Below, piece after piece: positions 55,761 to 64,000 of a stretch of DNA of 64,000 bases (positions are counted from its first letter, which is position 1; each line of letters starts with the position of its first letter). The DNA lies in the NCBI GenBank assembly GCA_963932145.1, contig OZ010578.1:45867516-45931515 (forward strand). Reading direction: 5' to 3'. The notes below the pieces were generated by a model, which was not told the origin of the DNA, made no database searches, and saw only the letters and a program-made list of their open reading frames with translations. The stretch comes from Acanthosepion lycidas (taxonomy: Eukaryota > Mollusca > Cephalopoda > Sepiida > Sepiidae). The translations under genes were made by a program, and so were the position numbers.

Positions 55761-56300
55761 AGTAAGGAGGGCAGATAACAAAGAAATAAACAAACTGGCT
55801 TATTGTGTTATGGCACAGTGTGACATCTTTTATAATGATTCTGTTATCTCAAAAATTATTAAATGCTGACAGATAAAAATTCTCTTCTGCCTTTGTCATT
55901 TAAGTAGCCACCAAAAATAATTTTTGTTCATATAAATTAATTACTTTTTTTTTTTTGATTTCCTGAAACCATTCCAAAAGTTCTTCAGATTAAGGATCCC
56001 ATTGTTTTCATTGTTTTTACTGTTACCATGATTCAGCTGATCCACACCAATAGGAAGAATGTGATCATAGGTTCAAATAACTGCCCACAAATCAGAGAAT
56101 TTATCTTTTTAGTGAAATATTTTATACAGATTCTATTCTAAAGATCTTCTTTGGAGTAGAGAATTTAATTAATGCTATGGAAAAAAAAAAAACAGACATA
56201 TTTATTAAAAAGAGGAAAAATGAACTGGAAAAAGAAAAAAGAATGAACTATTATAATACTGTGTGCCCCTTAGTTAGCACGAACGTTACATGTTTGCCGC
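55761..56300. other. Non-coding stretch downstream of VPS26C
   Basis: No ORF of note; A/T runs at 55946-55957 and 56180-56192. Confidence 0.4.
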
Positions 56301-56835
56301 ACCTCATAAATAGTGGATTATTCCATTTTGTGTGGAAAGACAGAAAAGACATATCAGAGACACTTCTTGGTTTCAGTGAGAAAATAAATGAAAGAAGGAA
56401 GGAAGGAAAGAAAGAAATGTCATGTTAATACCTCATAAATAATAGTTTATTCCACTTTGTGTGGAAAGACAGAAAAGACATCAGAGATGCTACTTGGTTT
56501 CAGTGCGAAAATGAATGAAAGAAAGAAGGAAAAAGGAAGAGAAGAGAAAGAAAAGAGAAAAGGAAGAAACATCCTGTTAATACATCATAAGTAATGGATT
56601 ATTCCATTTTGATTGTGTGGAAAGACAGAAAAGACATCAGAGATGCTACTTGGTTGCAGTGAGGAAATGAAAGGAAGGAAGAAAAGAAGGAATGGAAAAG
56701 GAATAAACGTCCTGTTATACCTCATAAATAATGGACTGTTCTTTCCATTTTCATCATTAAAAAAAAAAAAAAAAAAAAAAATGGACAAGACATATCAAAG
56801 ATACTATTTTCAGTGAGAAAAGAAAGAAAAAAATC
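56301..56835. repeat. Four-copy tandem repeat, 130-152 bp period
   Basis: Each unit starts 'cctcataaataatggattattcc'-like (56301, 56431, 56583, 56719), passes 'gtggaaagacagaaaagaca' and 'cagagatgctacttggtttcagtg', and ends in a GAAAG/GGAA purine tract of variable length. Units differ by substitutions and by the purine tract. Confidence 0.85.
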
Positions 56836-57044
56836 CAGACAGAAAAACCATGAAATTTTCCCAGGTACTACTAGTTAATGATAATTTGAAAAACAAATAT
56901 ATTAAGAAAGGTGGAAAGAGAAGAAAAAAATAGAAAGCTGACTAGTTCATGTTCCTCTCTCTCTCTCTCTCTCATCAGAGCTCAATCGAAGAAAAATAAA
57001 ATAGCTGTACACGACAACATAATTTTTTAATAGATATGTCTGTT

Positions 57045-57050
57045 TTTATT
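57045..57050 (-). terminator. VPS26C: Likely VPS26C polyadenylation signal
   Basis: AATAAA on the minus strand about 360 bases after the VPS26C stop codon; the first clear signal downstream apart from weaker variants. Inferred from position only. Confidence 0.4.
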
Positions 57051-57409
57051 ACATTACTTAGATTCTATTCTCATTGTCCAGCAACATGTTATCAACTCAA
57101 GACAGTTGAAAACATAACAGCTTTGACACAAGAAACTGCTAACCCAACTATATCTTTTTTTTTTCTCTTTTTAATTTCTATTTTCATTTATCTGCAATGA
57201 AGAGTGGGACATTTGGTGGAAATAGGTTTGGAGTTTTGTACATCTTAAATCATTTTGAGTTAAGAAGTAAACAAAAATCAGTGGAGGTGGATAAAAAAAA
57301 AAAAAAAAATACCCCCCCCCCCAAAATAAAACCTGAATGTTCAGCCAAAGAAATGGCACATCACCTGGTGTTGGTTTTAATCCCAAAATTGAACAATTCA
57401 GATGTCTTT

Positions 57410-57492
57410 TCAAAAACGTGTTAATATGAGGGGAAAGTTTTCTGTTACCATGTAGTCATCTTGAAAAACAACGACAATGTTGATCTCAAACT
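57410..57492 (-). CDS. VPS26C: VPS26C, last coding exon
   Basis: The acceptor tttttgcAG ends at 57493. The exon completes a split codon (G|AG) and encodes EFEINIVVVFQDDYMVTENF, then PLILTRF and TGA at 57412-57410. This matches the C-terminus of animal VPS26C/DSCR3 proteins (FEVNIVV...ITENFPLKL in vertebrates). VPS26C is the arrestin-fold subunit of the Retriever complex (with VPS35L and VPS29), which recycles membrane cargo from endosomes. The phase fits the upstream exon exactly. The last few residues differ from vertebrate sequences, as expected at a variable terminus. Confidence 0.92.
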
Positions 57493-57586
57493 CTGCAAAA
57501 AGACAAAAAAAAATATTTCAGGATAATTGTGTTCAATTTAATTTAATAAAAAACAAAATTGCAAAGTAAAAAAGGACAAACTAATA

Positions 57587-58110
57587 TTAGGTTGGTATAA
57601 AAATAACTGATTTTTCATTATTTTAAACTTTTGACGTTCCTTTTAAAATAAACTAAATTCACATAAAAAAAAATTTAAATGTAAATTTTGTTCTATCAAT
57701 TTTTATTAATGCATTTATTTTCAATGTTTATTTTTGTCCATCATAGATTTAAAAAATCAAATTAAAACCATTTTATTACAGGCCTTCCAAAAGGGATTTA
57801 AAGCTTCCAATATCAAGAAATGAAAAATTTCCATCCAACATTGGTTAATAAAAAAGTATTAGTTCTTCTCCATAACAATCTCTGATGGCATGTTTTGCAA
57901 ATGACTATGCAGAAATTGGATAAACTTTACCTCTTGCCGATTACTCATCAAACCTATCTCCAACCAACTTTTTCAAGCACATTGACAAGTTCTTGAAAGA
58001 GACTATCTTCAACAATCAAACAGCAGCTTAAAAATAGCCTTTAAAGAATTCATTAGCAAAGGATACTAAACTCAAATCCCACCAGCATGGTCACCATTTT
58101 GGAAACAATG
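57587..58110 (+). pseudogene. Mariner transposon remnant in the last VPS26C intron
   Basis: TTAGGTTGGTATAAAAATAA at 57587, after a TA, resembles the MITE terminus seen five times elsewhere. Downstream, the frame at about 57860-57925 gives VLVLLHNN, then LQMTMQKLDKL, corresponding to the mariner L-L-H-D-N-A-R...Q-x-L region. Further decayed C-terminal sequence extends to about 58110. The catalytic D of HDN is N here. Most of the transposase and the right terminus are lost. It lies in the intron 57493-58935 in opposite orientation to the host gene. Confidence 0.6.
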
Positions 58111-58935
58111 ATGAGATCATAAGTGCTGTGGTGGAGTTTTTGGAGGACTAGGATGCATCGTCGGATCATTGTGCATTGCTATTGGGGGGAGGCGTCGGCT
58201 ATATTGAAAAATAGTGAAAAAAACTAACTCCTTCTGGGCAAGGCTTAGAAGTTTTTGAATGACTTTTGTACAATCATAATGACAAGATATCTAATTACTG
58301 GGTTACTTTCATAAGGTTCTACTGCTATACGTGTTATCTTCATAGGCAAAAGAAAATCAGGTTTTGTGTTTTACAGAAGATTAAGAAAGAATTTTGTATG
58401 TTAAAAATATTTCTTTGGGGGATGTTAATTCTTAAAACTTATAAAAGTAGGCATCCATTTATCTCACAAGATAAAAGTAATGCCCTTTTTGGTCAAAATT
58501 CAGGCCTTTGGTGGTGAGATTAGAGTGACCACTCCAGGGCGCAGGTCTGGACAGTGGTATATGGAGACCATGCACTGCCTAGACTACATGCTTTCCCATT
58601 CCCTCTCAGCTGTACCAACAAGATCCAAAGGAATACAGGGCATTTTGGCTTGGATGCAAGAGTTGCCGGAAAGATGTCAGTGTTGACAGCCAACTCCCTT
58701 CAGGGCTCCACTCCAGGTTTTCTGTTTGAATTTACCATTGCTTTTCCATAAGCAAGTAAAGTATGTGCAAAAGATAGTCAAGCAAATTGCTGAACATTGA
58801 GTAAGAATTGCACTGCATTTAAATATAGTCAATGAGAAGAAGAAACTGTTGCAGATAACATGCAGAAAATAACATTCTGTGATATTAGCTAACTTATAAT
58901 AAGACTTAGAATAAATGATGAAAAAGTTTGCCTAC

Positions 58936-59061
58936 CAATTTTAAAGTTATTAGTTGTCAATGTTGGACAGGTGAAGAGCCTAGGAAAGATCATGTAGATA
59001 GGTATTGACAAGTTCCTACAGACATCTCCTTCAGCAAGTTGAATGTTTTGAATTTCAGTAA
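58936..59061 (-). CDS. VPS26C: VPS26C, penultimate exon
   Basis: The exon is flanked by the acceptor tttaatccAG (59063-59062) and the donor GTAGGC (58935 down). It has 126 bases with phase 2/1 ends and encodes TEIQNIQLAEGDVCRNLSIP followed by IYMIFPRLFTCPTLTTNNFK and I. The corresponding vertebrate VPS26C segment (TEIQNIQ.ADGDVCRGLSVPIYMVFPRLFTCPTL) is nearly identical, so the assignment is secure. It is the C-terminal arrestin-like lobe. The donor is GTAGGC, a weaker match than the upstream exon's GTAAGA. Confidence 0.95.
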
Positions 59062-59348
59062 CTGGATTAAAGAGAAACAGAGTAAAAAAAAAAAAAAAAA
59101 AAAAAAATAAGAAAGAAAAATACAAAAACCATAACATACACCAAAAACAGACCATAAAATACGTATATACAAAACAGATTATGACAAATTTTTTTCTGGT
59201 TTGCTTTGTGGCTGAGATGATTGTATATACTTCTTGTTGGCAGGAGTAACTGGAGGTCCTTGCAAATGTAAGAAGCTAAGGATTTTAAATGCTGATATTC
59301 AAGGCAGGCAGACTTTCAACATTTAGATTTTTAAATAGGGTAAAGCCT

Positions 59349-59381
<33 letters not shown>

Positions 59382-59387
59382 CTAATC

Positions 59388-59493
59388 CAGTGGTTCCCAA
59401 CTATTTTTTGGCTATGTCCCACCAAAATATCTTTAAAATCCTGATTCTCGAATTGACCCCTTAAAAAACAAATTGTCCCACTGGGAACCACGG
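59388..59493. mobile_element. hAT-type MITE (106 bp)
   Basis: Ends CAGTGGTTCCCAAC and GGGAACCACGG are inverted; 8-bp flanks tgctaatc (59380-59387) and tgctaatg (59494-59501) differ in one base, the length of a hAT target duplication. A second inner pair 'tgtcccacc/...tgtcccact' is direct. Confidence 0.75.
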
Positions 59494-59529
59494 TGCTAAT
59501 GTATATGAAAATTACTTTTTAGAAGTTGC

Positions 59530-60290
59530 AAGTGAAAGAGAGGAGATTAATGAGAGCAGGGGGAGAAAGAAATGAGAAGAGGCAGGGAAAAGAGAAAGAA
59601 ATGGGAGCAGGGGAGAAGAAAGAGAAAGAAATGGTACATGGGGGAGATAAAGAAATGAAGGGAGGAGGAAAGAAATGAGGGGAAGGAGAGAGAAAAAGAA
59701 ATGAGAGCAAGAGGAGAAAGAGAGAAAGAAATGAGAGCAGGGGGAGAAAGAGAGAAAGAAATGAGAGCAGGGGGAGAAAGAGAGAAAGAAATGACAGCAG
59801 GGGGAGAAAGAGAGAAAGACATGAGAGCAAGGGGAGAAAGAGAGAAAGAAATGAGAGGAGGCAGGGAAAAGAGAAAGAAATTAGAGGAGGCGGGGAAAAG
59901 AGAAAGCTGAGAGGAGATGGGTAAAAGAGAAAGAAATGGGAGCAAGGGGAGAAAGGGAGAAAGAAATGAGAGGAGGTGGGGAAAAGAGAAAGATGAGAAA
60001 TGGATAAAAGAGAAAGAAATGGGAGCTGGGGAGAAGAAAGAGAAAGAAATGGTACAAAGGGGAGATAAAGAAAAGAGGGGAAGGGGCGAGAGAAAAAAAT
60101 GAGGGGTAGGGGCGAGAGAAAAAAATGAGGGGTAGGGGCGAGAGAAAAAGGAATGAGGGGAAGGGGCGAGAGAAAAAGAAATGAGTGGTAGGGGCGAGAG
60201 AAAAAGAAATGAGGGGTAGGGGCGAGAGAAAAAGAAATGAGGGGAGGGGAAGAGAAAAAGAAATGAGGCAGGCAGAGAAATAGAGGAAAA
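59530..60290 (+). repeat. Polypurine minisatellite in VPS26C intron
   Basis: Almost uninterrupted A/G sequence of about 760 bases. Units of about 28 bp (agagaaagaaatgagagcaggggg) dominate 59640-59870 and units of 'gaggggtaggggcgagagaaaaa' dominate 60070-60240. Pre-mRNA from the minus strand would carry the polypyrimidine complement. Confidence 0.9.
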
Positions 60291-60512
60291 AATAAGAGCA
60301 GTTCTTAGAGAATTACATCAATCTCATAATTAAAAACCAGTATAAAAGACAATTGGATTTTCCCTGACGAGCACTTTTTATTACATAACTTCAAATAAGC
60401 ATTTATCAATTTTGTTTGCGAGAAAAAAAAAAAGATTTTTCTTATGATCTTCCAGAATATCTTAATAGTTTCTAATGCAATCACCATTCATCCCAAGATG
60501 AAAATTTCTTAC

Positions 60513-60609
60513 CTTCCTTGGCATAACCTTCCGCACAGCCACAGGTCTCCACCCGAACCAACTGAACTTCAATTGATTTGATTGGAGTCTCACAATACTC
60601 TACCACCAA
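60513..60609 (-). CDS. VPS26C: VPS26C, third exon from the 3' end
   Basis: Acceptor tttctttttcAG (60611-60610), donor GTAAGA (60512 down). The 97 bases in phase 0 encode LVVEYCETPIKSIEVQLVRV and ETCGCAEGYAKE, plus one base that joins the next exon to give AKE-V-TEIQ. The QLVRVETCGCAEGYA block is diagnostic of VPS26C. Earlier exons should lie at higher coordinates, but none was recognised between 60610 and 64000, where a retroposon and a Penelope element fill the intron. Confidence 0.95.
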
Positions 60610-60833
60610 CTGAAAAAGAAATAATGAAAAAAAAAAAAAATACTCATACTACATTAGGATAGTTGTTGTGTAATGGTTAGTCAAGCTCTATTTGATTTGT
60701 TTCAAAAATAGGATTTTATATCAGAAATTAATCTTTGTGCCATCTAATGGAACAGTTATCTCCATATATAAAAACCAATGTGTGTGTGTGTGTGGGTATA
60801 CATATACATACATATATACACACACACATACAT

Positions 60834-60878
<45 letters not shown>

Positions 60879-61546
60879 CATATGCACAAGGCATATTTAG
60901 GAGGCAAGAATTCATCAAAATGAGTGTTGTTAAATTCAGTCAAGAACTGATTTAAAACAAAATATATTTTCCCAATTTCTGAATAAGATCTATATCGGGA
61001 TTGAAACTGTCTCAAGTTCATGTTAAATGTGGTTAAATGAGGATAATGCTCATAAACTGGTCACATGACTTATGCCTTGATTACATAGCTTTGACTGTGA
61101 AAGCATATATATTAGTGGCGACTCTAGGTCATCAATGTTTGTTGGGCTCAATACAATCTAACAAAATATAATATTGGTATAACTTAGTTGCTAAAATGAT
61201 TACTCTAACTAAAATATATAATTTCTAAAAATCTCTGTGCATGAAATTAAAAAAAACAAGACATTTTGGTATTTTATATTAATTATAATAATTCTATAAA
61301 AATAAACATTTTTAAAATAATTTCTAGATATATAAGAAAAAAAGAGTGAAAACAAAATCAGATGTTTGTTTTTTTTTTAAAATAACATGCATCTCAAGTG
61401 TGTGTTTGTATATATGTCTGTGTTAGTGTATTTCTCTGTGAATTTTTATTTTATTGTACAAGTTTATGATCAGTAGTACTAATAACTGATCTCATATTTC
61501 CTCAACACTACCCAATCACACTCCTCACCTTCACCCTCCAGTTGAC
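60610..61546 (-). other. VPS26C: VPS26C intron, AT-rich
   Basis: Contains a (TG/TA)n complex at 60778-60878 and a short A-box-like SINE trace (gtgtaatggttagtcaagct, 60668-60687). No exon recognised. Confidence 0.5.
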
Positions 61547-62014
61547 TGGTTTGGTTTGGTTTATTTTGTTTCATAGCATTTCAACCCCAATGGGTTATTT
61601 AATGCCGACAACATTTTTAGGATAGATTTGTATGAATAGAGTATGTATTCTTTGGGTTTAGATTGGTTTGGTTTATTTTATTTTACGGCATATCAAACTC
61701 AATGGGTTATTTAATGCTGACAAAAATTTTTATTGCTGGTAATATTTTGTTTTGTCAAAAATCTGTTTCTGGTAATATATTTACTTCAAAATTGTATTGC
61801 TGGTAATAATTTTTTTCAAAAAAGTATTGCTGGTAATAGTTAACTATTTGCCCATAGCTGGGACCCTAACAGGTACTACCACCCCAGGTCAGGGTAGACC
61901 TGGGAACACCAGCAATTAAGAGGTGGCTCCAGCTCCTCAAAACCTCCTGATCTGAGGCCTAGTTTAACATCTTACCCACAACACGGCTGTAGTTTAATGT
62001 CTTACCCAGGACAC
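61547..62014 (+). mobile_element. Composite retroposon copy 5, full length, 15-bp target-site duplication
   Basis: Flanked by caccctccagttgac (61532-61546 and 62015-62029). The 468-bp element starts TGGTTTGGTTTGGTTTATTT and contains two diverged head units (each with 'caatgggttatttaatgc'), four 'tattgctggtaat' minisatellite units, and the conserved block ending 'cttacccaggacac'. This copy fixes both ends of the family. No A/B boxes are obvious and no tail repeat is present. Confidence 0.85.
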
Positions 62015-62029
62015 CACCCTCCAGTTGAC

Positions 62030-62560
62030 AAGTTAAAGGTGCTACTTTAATTTTCAATGAATTGAAGGTCAGGCTAAATTTAATTAGCCCTTTCTCAAAA
62101 GATACATTCTGCTAAAAAAACCTTATACTGTACAGAATAAGTTATTTAAAATAGACATTTGAAAAGAATGTTGAAATAAAAATGCGTTCTTTGAAAAATT
62201 GGGCATACAAGTCAATAGAGATTTTTAAAAGATTATTTATAAAATTAAAGCAAGAAATACATTGGCTATTAATTATGTCCCCAGCTTCGATCAGGCTCAG
62301 ATCTACTCAGCCAGACTAGCCATATTAATTTTATTTCATTCTTTTTTTACTTTTCTTTCTTTCTTCTTTCTTATGAATAATATCAAGAAAATGTATTGCA
62401 GTCAATAATTAAAGGCACAGTCTTAAAACAATTAATTTGGGATACAGCTGAAGTCAAGAATGAAAACAACACCCTATGAAAAAAATTTGTTGCTTTGAAA
62501 TAGATATACTTGAATGTTGACTCACCCAGGCTATGCCTGACCCCCAGAGTCACCAATGAG

Positions 62561-62602
<42 letters not shown>

Positions 62603-62633
62603 GGAAAAGACAGGTCAATTATGAGAAATTTTT

Positions 62634-62682
<49 letters not shown>

Positions 62683-62690
62683 CAAATAGA
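62030..62690. other. AT-rich stretch with two (TA)n tracts
   Basis: (TA)n at 62563-62598 and 62641-62678. No exon of VPS26C or other gene recognised. Confidence 0.5.
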
Positions 62691-62830
62691 TGAATATAGG
62701 TAAATGTACAAGCAAGCGTTCATATATATATATATATATATTTAAAAATATTTTTTGTGGTACAAAACTTTATTATGGCGTTAAAAACATAAATATTTTT
62801 ACATTGGGCCATGATGTTATTAAAATAAAA

Positions 62831-62875
62831 TACCAGCCGACCGGTTTCGCCCCCTCTCTTCAGAGCTGTAAACGG
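62831..62875 (-). ncRNA. Hammerhead-like motif downstream of a Penelope ORF
   Basis: On the minus strand CTGAAGA (62863-62857), then GAGGGGGC, then GAAA (62848-62845). A 5-bp stem III, ACCGG/CTGGT with loop TCGG, follows, then A (62831). Stem II has only one G-C pair and stem I cannot be drawn, so it is probably degenerate. It lies about 130 bases after the stop of the Penelope ORF, on the same strand, where such elements are known to carry hammerheads. Confidence 0.45.
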
Positions 62876-62901
62876 GGGAAAATTATGAAAAGGAGAAACG
62901 G

Positions 62902-62936
<35 letters not shown>

Positions 62937-62988
62937 TATATATGGGTGACGTGAATGAACGGGAGGGAAGTTGTTACACCTAAAGATG

Positions 62989-63996
62989 CTAGAGACCCAG
63001 TAGAGCAAGCCCAAGCAAACAATCTCTCTGTTTACAAAGAGAAGGTCGCCCAGACTTGATAAACAACGTCTCCAACACCTTCAGATGGAACAACGAGTGC
63101 GAAGTGGACACCACAGAAAACCAATTCACACTAAAGTCCACCGCACAACCAGGACTATTTATGAGATGATCCGCTATGGATGACCCGTATGTGTTTCGAA
63201 CGGTATCACCAATCGAAAAATTTTTATTATAAATTTTCGCAGGCACGTGTTGCTTGATTCTAACATCCAATCGTTGTGTAGTTCTACCTATGTAGTCGGC
63301 ACCACAACTACATTTAAATTTGTAAATTACAGAATTAATATGATGAGGAGGTAAAACATCCTTACTCATGGATGGAAGAACAGATCTTGTTTTAAACACA
63401 ACACGTACATTCGCTGCAAAATAGCATTGATTAGAACTCAATGAAATTTGCTTAGCCAACATTTCGCTATCACCCCCAAAATATGGAACTCGTAAATACA
63501 CGGGACATTTTTTAACAAGCACTGGTTTTACTTTATTAAAGTCCACCAGCTTTTGACGAATAACCATTTGAACGGTATCATAAGGATAACCGTTACTAGT
63601 GAAGATGTGAGTTAAAAACTTAATCTCATCTTTCAAAGTGTCATCTGAGCAAATCCTCAATGCCCTATGGGTCAAAGACTTAATTAAATTAATCTTTTGC
63701 TGTTTGGGGCAAAAGGAATCCCAACGAGTGTAAAGACCCGTAAAAGTGGACTTCCTATAAACTGTAGTAGTATATAAGGAAGGTGATCTACGAACTAGAA
63801 CATCAAGGAAGGGTAAAGTATTATCCTCTTCCTTCTCCACTGTATATTTAAGGGCAGGATGAACACTATTTAATAGGGAGAAAAATTTGTCTACCTCGAA
63901 TTCATTACGAAACACACAAAAGGTGTCGTCAACGTAACGGAAGTAAACAGTGGGTTTAGAGGAATCTGTAAACAAACTCTGTTCATAGAAACCCAC
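62989..63996 (-). CDS. Penelope-like element protein: RT C-terminal half and GIY-YIG endonuclease (partial, runs off window)
   Basis: An uninterrupted frame of 335 codons is open at the window edge. Numbering from the first Met: RT active site YVDD 21-24; LPFLDVLV 61-68; STFTGLY 83-89; linker CPVYLRVPYFGG 164-175; GIY-YIG domain with VIYKF 223-227, YIGR 235-238, IKQHVP 247-252, and a probable catalytic Glu in VLETLF (E309). Cysteines 229/231 and histidines 250/277 fit the Cys/His set of Penelope endonucleases. The protein ends CLLGLALLGL. Penelope elements copy their RNA at an endonuclease nick. No lesion is visible in the part present, so this is the best-preserved Penelope copy here. It lies in the probable VPS26C intron, in the same orientation. 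Confidence 0.92.
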   Translation of the reverse strand: MGFYEQSLFTDSSKPTVYFRYVDDTFCVFRNEFEVDKFFSLLNSVHPALKYTVEKEEDNTLPFLDVLVRRSPSLYTTTVYRKSTFTGLYTRWDSFCPKQQKINLIKSLTHRALRICSDDTLKDEIKFLTHIFTSNGYPYDTVQMVIRQKLVDFNKVKPVLVKKCPVYLRVPYFGGDSEMLAKQISLSSNQCYFAANVRVVFKTRSVLPSMSKDVLPPHHINSVIYKFKCSCGADYIGRTTQRLDVRIKQHVPAKIYNKNFSIGDTVRNTYGSSIADHLINSPGCAVDFSVNWFSVVSTSHSLFHLKVLETLFIKSGRPSLCKQRDCLLGLALLGL

Positions 63997-64000
63997 AAAA

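Larger units (their letters stand above)
59062..60512 (-). other. VPS26C: VPS26C intron with A-runs, hAT MITE and polypurine tract
   Basis: A GT-AG intron of 1451 bases. Contents on the plus strand: A-runs at 59086-59107 and 59350-59379, a hAT MITE, and a purine tract of about 760 bases. Confidence 0.8.

Noticed and set aside
58496-58745. GC-richer segment with overlapping ORFs in the VPS26C intron
   Set aside because: Possibly an unrecognised repeat, but no second copy in the window and no splice sites in frame.
59519-59945. Overlapping ORFs of 103-132 codons rich in S, L, F and P
   Set aside because: They arise from the polypurine minisatellite and have no independent support.
60721-61021. 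Cys/Ile/Tyr-rich ORFs
   Set aside because: Products of the (TG/TA)n microsatellite at 60778-60878.
61500-61550. Exon-like 'actggagggtgaaggtgag' on the minus strand
   Set aside because: It is the target-site duplication of a retroposon and shows no VPS26C similarity.
1-64000. CRISPR arrays, operons, bacterial promoters
   Set aside because: Spliced exons, eukaryotic retroelements and SINEs show a eukaryotic nuclear sequence; tandem repeats here lack spacer-repeat structure.

Overview
This is a repeat-dominated animal nuclear genome segment, AT-rich with introns, long homopolymers and (TA)n tracts. One host gene is recognisable: three 3' exons of a VPS26C (DSCR3) orthologue on the minus strand at 57.4-60.6 kb, with correct splice sites and phases. 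The mixture of Penelope-like elements with GIY-YIG domains, an L1/Tx1-like LINE, Ty3/gypsy remnants, RTE-type LINE tails, tRNA- and 5S-derived SINEs and mariner/pogo/piggyBac/hAT miniature elements suggests a lophotrochozoan, most likely a mollusc and plausibly a cephalopod. The species is an inference from repeat style; nothing in the window proves it.

Layout. 0-2.6 kb: retroposon copies and a mariner-type (DUF4817) transposase remnant. 2.7-5.4 kb: two broken Penelope-like elements head to tail. 6.3-12.2 kb: a decayed Tx1-like LINE (copy A) behind an endonuclease remnant of another LINE. 12.2-13.7 kb: an LTR-like piece and DUF4817 element remains. 14.2-15.9 kb: a mariner MITE, a third Penelope RT fragment and a GIY-YIG fragment of a second lineage. 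17.5-19.1 kb: a direct duplication, then a foldback element whose two arms each carry a complete hammerhead ribozyme core. 23.4-25.3 kb: SINEs, an RTE tail and a minus-strand LTR. 25.3-32.25 kb: a nearly intact, full-length Tx1-like LINE (copy B) flanked by a 21/22-bp target-site duplication. 32.4-45.8 kb: SINEs, MITEs, foldbacks and AT-rich DNA. 46-49.2 kb: a decayed gypsy element on the minus strand. 49.3-55.8 kb: LINE tails, a retroposon, an inverted repeat with a degenerate hammerhead, two 5S-tRNA SINEs and a piggyBac-like MITE. 56-60.6 kb: VPS26C exons with a mariner remnant, a hAT MITE and a long polypurine tract in the introns. 61.5-62.0 kb: a full-length retroposon with target-site duplication. 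62.8-64 kb: the 3' half of an intact Penelope-like ORF running off the window, followed by a hammerhead-like motif.

How the parts relate. The LINE 3' ends and several SINE families share the tail GGCCTTGTGCCACAT, suggesting that the LINE machinery moved the SINEs. Five miniature elements share the mariner terminus TTAGGTTGGTGCAAAAA, and a broken mariner at 57.6 kb carries a related end. Hammerhead motifs occur at three places, one directly behind a Penelope ORF, matching the established link between Penelope elements and hammerheads. The most notable structures are the paired hammerheads at 18.4/19.05 kb and the chain of hairpins in the LINE 5' leader at 25.5-25.76 kb.
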